Assembly: GCA_964637725.1 (NCBI GenBank)
Contig: CAZWXH010000003.1
Coordinates: 1 to 43,973, forward strand
Origin: CAZWXH01 sp964637725
GTDB lineage: Bacteria > Bacillota_I > Bacilli_A > Erysipelotrichales > Coprobacillaceae
Direction: 5' to 3'
Length of the DNA stretch: 43,973 bases
The position numbers and the translations under genes are program-made. Below are positions 1 to 7,611 of the stretch, in pieces. A model generated the notes under the pieces. It did no database searches, was not told the origin of the DNA, and worked only from the letters and a program-made list of their open reading frames with translations. Positions within the stretch are counted from its first letter, which is position 1, and each line of letters starts with the position of its first letter.

Positions 1-604
1 TACGTGATGCACCAGCCTCAATAACTGCCATCATATCTGCTTTGTTTCTAACACCACCACTTGCTTTCACAAGACATTTGTCACCTACAGTTTTTTTCAT
101 AAGTGCTACATCTTGAGGTGTAGCACCCCCTGTACTAAATCCTGTAGAAGTTTTCACAAATGTTGCATTGGCTTTTTTAGCAAGCTCACAAACCGTGATT
201 TTTTCTTCATCAGTTAATAAACATGTTTCAATAATCACTTTAACGGTATGTTGACCACTTGCATCAACAACTGCTTTTATATCATCATATACAAGTTTTG
301 TATTATCATCTTTTAAAGCTCCAATATTGATGACCATATCAATTTCATCAGCTCCATTTTCGATAGCGTTTTTAGCTTCAAATGCTTTTACCTCTGAAGT
401 ATTTGCGCCTAATGGAAATCCAATCACAGTGCATACCATAACATCAGTCCCTTTTAAATAGTCTTTACAAAAAGAAACCCATGTTGGATTAACACATACA
501 GATGCAAAATCATATTCCTTTGCTTCTTGACATATTAATTCAACTGCCTTTTTTGTCGTATCAGCTTTTAAAACTGTATGATCAATAAATTTGTTATAAT
601 TCAT
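1..604 (-). CDS. deoC: Deoxyribose-phosphate aldolase, 3' end cut by window edge
   Basis: Cleaves 2-deoxyribose-5-phosphate to glyceraldehyde-3-phosphate and acetaldehyde, feeding deoxynucleoside carbon into glycolysis in the cytoplasm. I translated it from the reverse strand: it begins MNYNKFIDHTVLKADT and contains the Schiff-base region FVKTSTGFSTGGAT and a downstream KASGGVRN motif, all typical of class I DeoC. About 201 codons are visible; the family is near 220 residues, so only the last ~20 are missing. The ATG at 602-604 overlaps the end of the murE-like gene by 11 bases, and its ribosome site GGAGGACAAGAAT lies inside that gene, so it should be translationally coupled as the last visible gene of the rsmE operon. 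Function is certain from sequence; its link to this operon is unexplained. Confidence 0.95.
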   Translation of the reverse strand, partial: MNYNKFIDHTVLKADTTKKAVELICQEAKEYDFASVCVNPTWVSFCKDYLKGTDVMVCTVIGFPLGANTSEVKAFEAKNAIENGADEIDMVINIGALKDDNTKLVYDDIKAVVDASGQHTVKVIIETCLLTDEEKITVCELAKKANATFVKTSTGFSTGGATPQDVALMKKTVGDKCLVKASGGVRNKADMMAVIEAGASR

Positions 605-2066
605 ATTCTTGTCCTCCATCGAATATTTTATCAATTGCTTGAAGCGCAATTGTTTTGTCTCCAGGATATGGATCATTCCCGATAGGGCTTGCCATAAACT
701 GTTCGTGACCTTTTCCTAAAATTAAAATAATATCTTTTTCATTAGCAATTTCAATTGCTTGTTCAATCGCAATACGACGATCGTTGATAATAATACTTAC
801 TGGGTTAGTAATATATTTTTGAATATCTTGACATATTTCAGTTATATCTTCTTCACGATTATCTTCTGCCGTTAGAATAACTTGATCACAGTATTGATTA
901 GCAAGTTTACCAATTTGTTCACGTTTCTTAAAGTTCTTTTTACCAGGAGCCCCAAAAACCGCAATAATTCTTCCACCTTTGTTGACTTCTTTAGCAAATT
1001 GAAAAACTTTTTCAAAACTCCTCGCATGTTGACAATAATCAACAATCACATAGAAAGGATGATTATGTTCTAATAGTTCCATACGTCCATTTACACCACG
1101 AATATAACCTATTAGAGCAATGAGTTGCTTAATAGGTATTTCTAAGGCTACAAGGCTTGTAATTACCGCTAGGACGTTTGAAACATTAAAGCGACCAAGT
1201 ACTGGAATAGAAATATGCGTTATCTTATCAAAAATCTGTAAATCAAACTCACTATGATCGATATATAACTGTATATTTCTAGCCATAACATCCGAGTTAT
1301 GTTCTATCCCATATGTGAGAACATGACATTTTAAATTATCCTTTACCATATTATAAAATCTAACTTCATCAGTATTCAAAATAGCATAGCCTTTTTCATC
1401 TAATAAAGAAAACAATTTTTCCTTTGATCTCATAATATGTTCCATTGTTCCATGAAAATCCAAATGTTCACCATATACATTTGTGAAAATAGCAATATCA
1501 AAATGAACACTATCAACTCTTTTTAAAACCAATCCATGACTAGAAACCTCCAAAGTCACACCTTTAATGTCATTTTTAACCATATCACTGAGATGTTCTT
1601 GTAGAAAAATAGTTTCTGGAGTTGTATATGGACATTGCTCAACCACATCTCCGTATTCTATATTATTCGTCCCGATATATCCAACTTTTAAAAGTTGAGA
1701 AAGAACATCTTTAATCATTAAAGCAACAACTGTTTTACCACTAGAACCTGTAACTCCAATCATCGTCATTTTATAACTTGGATGATCATAGAAAACATCA
1801 GCAACACGATTAAGTTCATCTAAAACATTATCTACTTTGATATAAACAATTTGATTATGTTTATACGCTAATGGTTTAGAATAAACAATACACTTCGCTC
1901 CTTGAAAAATAGCATCTTCTATATACTTATGACCATCAACACTTAATCCATCAACACAGAAAAAAATCGAATCTTTTTCAACATAACGAGAATCACTATG
2001 AATTGAAGAAACTTTAAAATCTTCATTAACATCAAATAACTCATTAATTCTTTTCACATTCAACAC
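594..2066 (-). CDS. murE: MurE-like Mur ligase (UDP-MurNAc-peptide amino-acid ligase), divergent
   Basis: An ATP-dependent Mur ligase of 490 residues with the MurE three-domain layout. Visible motifs are the P-loop GVTGSSGKT (104-112), TTPE (148-151), EVSSHG (173-178), the SKEKLF region with the probable carbamylated lysine (~215), GRFNVSN (291-297) and GKGHEQ (451-456). MurE adds the third amino acid to UDP-MurNAc-L-Ala-D-Glu in cell-wall synthesis. Several normally firm C-terminal motifs differ: DYCQHARS replaces the DYAHTPDS type, GAPGKKNFKKR replaces the GxGGDRDxxKR type, and EDNR stands near 401-404 where DNPR marks diaminopimelate enzymes. Substrate choice is therefore unclear; lysine, diaminopimelate or another position-3 residue are possible. 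Its start overlaps the end of mtaB by 23 bases, so it is co-transcribed with rsmE and mtaB rather than sitting in a cell-division/wall cluster. Confidence 0.8.
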   Translation of the reverse strand: MLNVKRINELFDVNEDFKVSSIHSDSRYVEKDSIFFCVDGLSVDGHKYIEDAIFQGAKCIVYSKPLAYKHNQIVYIKVDNVLDELNRVADVFYDHPSYKMTMIGVTGSSGKTVVALMIKDVLSQLLKVGYIGTNNIEYGDVVEQCPYTTPETIFLQEHLSDMVKNDIKGVTLEVSSHGLVLKRVDSVHFDIAIFTNVYGEHLDFHGTMEHIMRSKEKLFSLLDEKGYAILNTDEVRFYNMVKDNLKCHVLTYGIEHNSDVMARNIQLYIDHSEFDLQIFDKITHISIPVLGRFNVSNVLAVITSLVALEIPIKQLIALIGYIRGVNGRMELLEHNHPFYVIVDYCQHARSFEKVFQFAKEVNKGGRIIAVFGAPGKKNFKKREQIGKLANQYCDQVILTAEDNREEDITEICQDIQKYITNPVSIIINDRRIAIEQAIEIANEKDIILILGKGHEQFMASPIGNDPYPGDKTIALQAIDKIFDGGQEYEL

Positions 2067-3351
2067 TTCCTATCAGTTCAACACCATCTTGTGATTCTAT
2101 TTTAATATAATAAATATGTCCAATATATGAATTTTGACCTTTAACTTTTACTTTAAGATAATTAGATGCATGACCCACTAAATAACCATCATGAATTTCT
2201 TCAAATAATACTTCTAAAGTTTTACCAATTTGCATTGATGCAAATTCACTTTGTAGTTGATGAGAAAGTTCCATTAACTTCTTTACTCTATCATGTTTGA
2301 TGTTTCCATCAACTTGATCTTTCATTGTAGCGGCCGGTGTTCCTTTTCTTCTAGAATAAGGAAAAACATGAAGCTGATTAAAATGCATCTCTTGAATCCA
2401 ATGATATGTACTCAAAAATTCTTCCTCTGTTTCTTGAGGAAAACCGACAATAACATCTGTTGTTACAGATAAATCCGGTAACTTTGTTTTTAACTGATTT
2501 AACTTATCACTGAACTCTTCAGTCGTATAATGTCTATTCATTCTCTTTAATGTTGCATTACATCCTGATTGGATAGGAATATGCAGATGATCAACAATAA
2601 TAGATGACTGAGAAATTAAATCAATAATTTCTTGAGTAACTTGACTCATTTCAATCGAAGAAATTCTTAGTCTTTTTAATCCTTTTATTTTTGTAGTTAA
2701 ATCTAATAATAAATCATAAAAAGAATAATCTTCAAGATCCTGACCATAACCTGCTGTATGAATGCCCGTTAATACAATTTCGACAAATCCATGATCAACC
2801 AATGTTTGTGCTTGTTTTAAAACACTTTCACTTTCTCTAGAACGAATTCTTCCTCTTGCATAAGGAATAATACAATATGTACAAAAATTATTACATCCAT
2901 CCTGAATTTTCAAAAAAGCTCTTGTGTTTTTCGTAAACTCATCAATATCTAAATCTTCAAATCTAGATAAATTCATAACATCAGCAATCTTTTTAATTTG
3001 TATTTGTGTTTGTTGATATTGATGAACCAACTCAACAATTTCATTTCGATACTGTGTTCCTAATATTATAGATACCCCTTCTATAGAGGCAACTTCATCA
3101 CTTGCAACTTGACTATAGCATCCTACTACACACACTATCGCTTGGGGATTGTTACGTATTGCTTTACGGATCATCTGTCTAGATTTAGAATCACCTGTAT
3201 TTGTCACTGTACAAGTATTGATAACATAAACATCTGCTTTATCTTTAAAGTCAACTTCTTGATAACCATCTTGGTGAAATAACTTCAACATTGCTTCTGA
3301 TTCATAAGTATTAACTTTACACCCTAAAGTTAAAAATCCTACTGTTTTCAT
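2044..3351 (-). CDS. mtaB: tRNA t6A37 C2-methylthiotransferase MtaB
   Basis: Radical-SAM methylthiotransferase that converts t6A to ms2t6A at position 37 of ANN-decoding tRNAs. The 435-residue protein opens with the UPF0004 domain: conserved cysteines C11 (LGCKVNTYES), C47 (NTCTVT) and C78 (VVGCYSQ) hold the auxiliary iron-sulfur cluster. The radical-SAM motif CNNFCTYC gives C153, C157 and C160, followed by IPYARGR. A C-terminal TRAM-like stretch begins near residue 370. NTCTVTN and the overall length fit MtaB (YqeV) rather than MiaB or RimO. The ATG follows AAAGGATATTT. It lies 11 bases downstream of the unknown gene and overlaps the murE-like gene, within the rsmE operon; rsmE and mtaB are also neighbours in Bacillus. 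Confidence 0.93.
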   Translation of the reverse strand: MKTVGFLTLGCKVNTYESEAMLKLFHQDGYQEVDFKDKADVYVINTCTVTNTGDSKSRQMIRKAIRNNPQAIVCVVGCYSQVASDEVASIEGVSIILGTQYRNEIVELVHQYQQTQIQIKKIADVMNLSRFEDLDIDEFTKNTRAFLKIQDGCNNFCTYCIIPYARGRIRSRESESVLKQAQTLVDHGFVEIVLTGIHTAGYGQDLEDYSFYDLLLDLTTKIKGLKRLRISSIEMSQVTQEIIDLISQSSIIVDHLHIPIQSGCNATLKRMNRHYTTEEFSDKLNQLKTKLPDLSVTTDVIVGFPQETEEEFLSTYHWIQEMHFNQLHVFPYSRRKGTPAATMKDQVDGNIKHDRVKKLMELSHQLQSEFASMQIGKTLEVLFEEIHDGYLVGHASNYLKVKVKGQNSYIGHIYYIKIESQDGVELIGSVECEKN

Positions 3352-3362
3352 AAATATCCTTT

Positions 3363-4133
3363 CTATTTGTATTTTTTCATGACTTTTTTATAAGTCTTAT
3401 CACAAATTAAGTTTTTTTCTTTTAATAAATTAAGACAATCACTATAATGATATTCTTCAATTGCTTTAGCAATTGCAATAACATCATCTTTAGAAACAGT
3501 TCCTTGGCTGTCTTGATCTTGGATAATGACTTTATTTAATAATTCATTATTTTCTTTTTTATAAATAAAAATAGTTTTTAATTCATCATAATAAAAACAC
3601 AAATGTCTTTCATCTTCATAAACATTACACAAAGAAGAAAAATCTGTACGATAGACATCCATTCCATAAAGTGAAGAAAAAGACCTTTGTGTTATTTTAT
3701 AATTTTTTATATATTCTCTATGTTGCTTCAATAAAAGAATTTGATAATCATCTGTATATCTCTTATTCACAAAAGCTTCTAAATAAGGAATATAAATATC
3801 TGAGTCACTATTTTGATCATAAAAATGTGGAAGTGTATCTAACAATGGTTGAATATCGTTATTAAACATTCTCCTTTTTTCTTCATAATTTAAATAATCT
3901 AGTAAATCATAATGTTCATTATGAAAGAGTTCATAAGCATTTTCAAAAGTTGTTTGATTTAATATTCCTTGATAAATTATTTCATAATCAAATAAATCAT
4001 ATTCATCTTTTATTTTGACTATCAATCCCATTGATTCAAACAATGATTTTGCCTCAACTATCTTATTATAAATATCAGTTTTTTGAATTGATATTTTTTG
4101 ACCATATTTATTTAAAGTTTCTATAAAACCCAT
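3363..4133 (-). CDS. Conserved-looking protein of unknown function
   Basis: A 256-residue, probably soluble protein that I do not recognise. It has no signal peptide or membrane segment, and is rich in Tyr, Asp, Glu, Lys and Asn. The N-terminal part (about 1-60) has alternating helix/strand character; the middle is aromatic-rich, including CFYYDE (about 179-184) before a run of basic and acidic residues; the C-terminal ~60 residues look helical (DDVIAIAKAIEEYHYSDC) and end in a basic KKVMKKYK tail. Its ATG overlaps the rsmE stop codon by one base (TAATG), and mtaB starts 11 bases after it. It is therefore tightly coupled between two RNA-modification genes, which hints at, but does not show, a translation-related role. 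Length, coupling and coding-like composition make it a real gene. Confidence 0.75.
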   Translation of the reverse strand: MGFIETLNKYGQKISIQKTDIYNKIVEAKSLFESMGLIVKIKDEYDLFDYEIIYQGILNQTTFENAYELFHNEHYDLLDYLNYEEKRRMFNNDIQPLLDTLPHFYDQNSDSDIYIPYLEAFVNKRYTDDYQILLLKQHREYIKNYKITQRSFSSLYGMDVYRTDFSSLCNVYEDERHLCFYYDELKTIFIYKKENNELLNKVIIQDQDSQGTVSKDDVIAIAKAIEEYHYSDCLNLLKEKNLICDKTYKKVMKKYK

Positions 4134-4867
4134 TATTTATTCAGCTCCCTACTGTATCCAATAACACTCAACATATATAATGGAGCAGTTTCACTCCTTA
4201 AAATTCTTTTACCTAAAGAACATTCTTTTATCCCTAGTGATTTCATTTGATCTATTTCGCTTTGTTCAAATCCACCTTCAGGACCAACAATAATTGTTAT
4301 ACTTTGATAATCTTGATGTAAAGATTCATAAAACTGTGAATGTTCTCCTTGTTTACTCACTTCCTCATAAGCAACAAGATTTTGATCAGATAAATATTGT
4401 TCTAAATCCTTCAATACAATCAAAGGTGTTAATTCAGGAATCGTTTGTCTATATGATTGTTCACTAGCTTCTTTTAAAATTCGTAAGTATCTATCTTTTT
4501 TCTTTTCAAAAGCGACTTTATCAGTCTTGATTATACTTCTCTTCGATAAAAAAGGAACAATCCTTTTTACTCCTAGTTCAGTTGCCTTTTGTAAGACAAA
4601 CTCAAACTTATCGCTCTTAGGAAGTCCATAAATTAAAGTCACATCAACATCAAGTTCATGATTTTCATGTAATTCTTCCTGTTGTTTTAAAACCCCTTTA
4701 TCTATATCTATAATTTCATAAATAAAAGAATGAGATGAAGGTAATATACAAATAACTTGTTGTCCATTACGATAGCGCATTACTTTTTGTAAGTGTTTAT
4801 GATTAAATTCATCAATATATATCAAGTTATCTTTTATACAATTGTTATCAATAAAATATCTTTGCAT
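4133..4867 (-). CDS. rsmE: 16S rRNA (uracil-1498-N3)-methyltransferase RsmE
   Basis: Methylates N3 of U1498 of 16S rRNA in the 30S decoding region using SAM. The 244-residue protein is the family's usual length. An N-terminal PUA-like part (1-70) precedes a SPOUT domain. Signatures are LIYGLPKSDKFEFVLQKATELGV (79-100, shown in part), GPEGGF (195-200) and LGKRILRSETA (218-228), which form the trefoil-knot SAM site. An in-frame upstream ATG at 4927 exists, but the start at 4865-4867 has a clear AGAGGGG site and gives the family N-terminus MQRYFID. It is the first gene of the operon, just downstream of clpB, rather than after dnaJ as in Bacillus. Confidence 0.93.
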   Translation of the reverse strand: MQRYFIDNNCIKDNLIYIDEFNHKHLQKVMRYRNGQQVICILPSSHSFIYEIIDIDKGVLKQQEELHENHELDVDVTLIYGLPKSDKFEFVLQKATELGVKRIVPFLSKRSIIKTDKVAFEKKKDRYLRILKEASEQSYRQTIPELTPLIVLKDLEQYLSDQNLVAYEEVSKQGEHSQFYESLHQDYQSITIIVGPEGGFEQSEIDQMKSLGIKECSLGKRILRSETAPLYMLSVIGYSRELNK

Positions 4868-4891
4868 AGTTATCCCCTCTTTGGCTATTCT

Positions 4892-4920
4892 ATCATATTT
4901 AATCATATATAAAAAGTAAA
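4892..4920 (-). promoter_or_regulatory. Candidate promoter for the rsmE operon
   Basis: On the minus strand TTTACT (4915-4920) and TATGAT (4892-4897) are separated by 17 bases. Just downstream, TGATAGAAT (4887-4895) could instead act as an extended -10; the same TATGATAGAAT string precedes priA. The -35 sits in the T-run of the clpB terminator. Confidence 0.55.
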
Positions 4921-4944
4921 AAAGCATAGAAAATCCTATGCTTT
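4911..4944 (-). terminator. Rho-independent terminator of clpB
   Basis: Minus-strand hairpin AAAGCATAG / CTATGCTTT (stem halves 4936-4944 and 4921-4929, six-base loop) followed by a T-rich tract. The clpB stop codon lies inside the stem. Confidence 0.85.
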
Positions 4945-7506
4945 ATGAATCGTAAATTGATTGTCGTTATAATCAATTAAAATATGTTTGTTTTGTTGTA
5001 TTGTTCCTTCTATCATTTGTTTAGCAATTAGTGTCTCAATATGACTTTGAATAAATCTTTTAAGTGGTCTCGCACCAAAAGTTGGATCAAATCCTTCTTT
5101 TGCGATTTCTTCTTTTGCGTGCGCAGTCACTTCGATAGTTATTTTTTGTTCTTCTAAACGAAGTGATAATTGATGAATAAATTTATCAATGATTTGATAG
5201 ACAATTTGATCATCTAATGAATTAAACATAACGATTTCATCAATACGGTTTAAAAATTCAGGTTTAAAATGATTTTTTAATTCTAATTGAACTTGTTTTC
5301 TTGTCTCATCATTATTCCCTTGTAACAAGTGTTGAGAACCGATATTAGAAGTCATGATGATAATTGTATTTTTAAAACTCACAACATTTCCTTTAGAATC
5401 AGTAATACGACCATCATCTAAAACTTGAAGTAAGACATTAAATACCTCAGGATGAGCCTTTTCAACTTCATCTAATAAAACAATACTATAAGGAGCTCGT
5501 CTTACTGCTTCAGTTAACTGCCCACCTTCTTCATATCCCACATAACCTGGTGGAGCTCCTAATAATCTAGAAACACTAAATTTCTCCATATATTCACTCA
5601 TATCAATACGAACAATGTTTTTTTCACTATCAAACAACTGTTCAGCCAAACTCTTTGCTACTTCAGTTTTCCCTACACCTGTAGGACCTAAGAATAGAAA
5701 TGAACCAATTGGTCTGTTTTCATCATTAATCCCCGCACGTGATCTTAAAATAGCATCACTTACTTTTGAAATTGCTTCTGTTTGGCCCATGACGCGGTTA
5801 TTTAATGATTCATCTAAATGTAATAACTTTTCTCTTTCTGATTCTAATAGCTTATTCATTGGAATACCAGTCCATCTGGCAATAACCTCGCTAATTGTAT
5901 CAACACTTACTTTCTCTTTTAATAAACTATCATCTGATTCTTCTACTTGATGATTTGCGATTTCTTGGTTTATTTGAGGTAATGTTTGATATTTAATTTT
6001 AGATGCTTCTTCAAGATTTCCTTCAGTTTCATATTTATCTCTTAATACTTCTAACTTAACTTTTTGATCTTTAAGTTCTTTAATACGATCTAGAACTTTC
6101 TTCTCTTCACGCCATTGATCACTTAATCCCGTCATTTGTTCATCTAATGAAGCAATACGACTTTTAATATCTTTAAGACGTTTATCATTGTCCTCATTTC
6201 TATCTTCTTTCTCAATAGAAATTCTTTCCATTTCTAATCTGTTTTTTTCTCTAGTAATAACATCAAGTTCTTCTGGTAAAGAATCTATTTCCATACGAAC
6301 AGAAGCACATGCCTCATCAATTAAATCAATTGCCTTATCAGGTAAAAAACGATCTGTAATATAACGTTGAGACATCATAACAGCCCCTACAATTGCACTA
6401 TCCATAATTTGGACACCATGGTGTGATTCAAAACTATCCTTTAATCCACGTAAAATCGCAATTGTATCATCATTATCGGGTTCATTCACTTGAACCTTTT
6501 GAAAACGTCTTTCTAAGGCTGCATCCTTTTCAATATACAATCGATATTCATCTAATGTCGTTGCTCCTATACAATGAAGTTCTCCTCGTGCCAACATTGG
6601 TTTAAGCAAGTTTGCGGCATCCATTGCACCATCAGTTTTACCAGCACCAACCAATTGATGAATCTCATCAATAAATAAAATAATATTACCTTCAGATTTT
6701 TTAATCTCATTAAGAACAGCTTTTAATCTTTCTTCAAATTCACCACGATATTTTGCGCCTGCAACTAATGAACCGAGATCAAGTTCAAACAAAGTCTTAT
6801 TTTGAAGACTTGTCGGCACGTCATTTTTAAAAATACGCCAAGCTAACCCTTCAACAATTGCTGTCTTACCTACTCCTGGTTCCCCAATTAAAATTGGATT
6901 ATTCTTTGTTTTTCGAGATAAAATCTGAACTACACGTCTAATTTCTTCATCTCTTCCAATAACAGGATCTAACTTACCATCTTTAACATCTTGGATTAAA
7001 TCTCTACCATATTTTGTTAAAACTTCATATTGATTTTCTGGATTTTGATTATCTACCATATGACCACCTCGCATTTCTTCGATAATATTTTTTATTTCTT
7101 TTTCACTCAATTCTAGTTTTTTAATTAATTCTTGAGTCAATGTCGTATTTATTTTATATATAGCTATAATTAAGTGTTCAACACTTAAATATTCATCTTT
7201 ATATTGTGACATAATTGTTTGAGCTTTTAAGATCAATTGATTTAAATCATATGAAATTCTCATTTGACTCTCATCAACACCCTCAATCCTTGCCTTTTGT
7301 TGACTAATTGTTTTTAAAAACAAAGTAATATTTTGAATATTGACTTTTCCTTTTATCAATACCCGGTAAAAAATCCCACTTGATTGATCAAGTAAAGCTA
7401 ATAATAAATCTTCTATATCAACACTTTGATGAGACAAAGCAAGAGCTTTTTGAAAAGCCAATTGCAGTGCTTCTTGCATTGATACTGTCCATTTTTCTAT
7501 ATTCAT
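4936..7506 (-). CDS. clpB: ATP-dependent disaggregase ClpB
   Basis: Hexameric AAA+ chaperone that pulls polypeptides out of aggregates together with DnaK-DnaJ-GrpE, whose genes lie at the other end of the window. The 856-residue protein has the full layout: Clp N-domain (1-145), first AAA+ domain with GEPGVGKT (208-215) and FIDEIH (278-283), a coiled-coil middle domain (about 410-525) typical of ClpB rather than ClpC, and a second AAA+ domain with GPTGVGKT (607-614). The ATG at 7504-7506 follows AAAGGAGTGAGACT. A CIRCE operator lies directly upstream, so HrcA repression is expected; no CtsR box is evident. A second good start inside the gene (codon 150) could give the short form lacking the N-domain. 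Confidence 0.97.
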   Translation of the reverse strand: MNIEKWTVSMQEALQLAFQKALALSHQSVDIEDLLLALLDQSSGIFYRVLIKGKVNIQNITLFLKTISQQKARIEGVDESQMRISYDLNQLILKAQTIMSQYKDEYLSVEHLIIAIYKINTTLTQELIKKLELSEKEIKNIIEEMRGGHMVDNQNPENQYEVLTKYGRDLIQDVKDGKLDPVIGRDEEIRRVVQILSRKTKNNPILIGEPGVGKTAIVEGLAWRIFKNDVPTSLQNKTLFELDLGSLVAGAKYRGEFEERLKAVLNEIKKSEGNIILFIDEIHQLVGAGKTDGAMDAANLLKPMLARGELHCIGATTLDEYRLYIEKDAALERRFQKVQVNEPDNDDTIAILRGLKDSFESHHGVQIMDSAIVGAVMMSQRYITDRFLPDKAIDLIDEACASVRMEIDSLPEELDVITREKNRLEMERISIEKEDRNEDNDKRLKDIKSRIASLDEQMTGLSDQWREEKKVLDRIKELKDQKVKLEVLRDKYETEGNLEEASKIKYQTLPQINQEIANHQVEESDDSLLKEKVSVDTISEVIARWTGIPMNKLLESEREKLLHLDESLNNRVMGQTEAISKVSDAILRSRAGINDENRPIGSFLFLGPTGVGKTEVAKSLAEQLFDSEKNIVRIDMSEYMEKFSVSRLLGAPPGYVGYEEGGQLTEAVRRAPYSIVLLDEVEKAHPEVFNVLLQVLDDGRITDSKGNVVSFKNTIIIMTSNIGSQHLLQGNNDETRKQVQLELKNHFKPEFLNRIDEIVMFNSLDDQIVYQIIDKFIHQLSLRLEEQKITIEVTAHAKEEIAKEGFDPTFGARPLKRFIQSHIETLIAKQMIEGTIQQNKHILIDYNDNQFTIHKA
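7057..7070 (-). promoter_or_regulatory. Internal ribosome-binding site and ATG for short ClpB
   Basis: Within clpB, GAGGTGG (7064-7070) is followed four bases later by the in-frame ATG of codon 150 (7057-7059). This sits at the N-domain/AAA+ junction, where the E. coli gene is known to initiate its N-terminally shortened form. Confidence 0.5.
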
Positions 7507-7518
7507 AGTCTCACTCCT

Positions 7519-7545
7519 TTAGCACTCTCTATATGTAAGTGCTAA
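7519..7545 (-). promoter_or_regulatory. CIRCE operator upstream of clpB
   Basis: TTAGCACTC, nine bases, then AAGTGCTAA: one mismatch from the consensus TTAGCACTC-N9-GAGTGCTAA bound by HrcA. It lies between the promoter and the clpB ribosome site. Confidence 0.92.
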
Positions 7546-7549
7546 ATAT

Positions 7550-7577
7550 AGTATATCACTTTTTTAAACAGTGTCAA
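7550..7577 (-). promoter_or_regulatory. Sigma-A type promoter of clpB
   Basis: TTGACA (7572-7577) and TATACT (7550-7555) on the minus strand with a 16-base spacer, immediately upstream of the CIRCE operator. Confidence 0.85.
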
Positions 7578-7611
7578 TAAAAAAAATAGAAATGCCAACG
7601 CATCTCTATTT
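7577..7611 (-). terminator. Terminator at the end of the priA-degV operon
   Basis: Minus-strand stem AAATAGAGATGC / GCATTTCTATTT (7584-7611, one G-U pair) followed by a run of T. It overlaps the degV stop codon and isolates the clpB promoter from the operon upstream. Confidence 0.88.

Noticed and set aside
5615..5950. Plus-strand open frame of 111 codons inside clpB
   Set aside because: It is an antisense shadow of a strongly conserved clpB coding region, has no ribosome site and no recognisable product. The same applies to other short frames opposite or within known genes.
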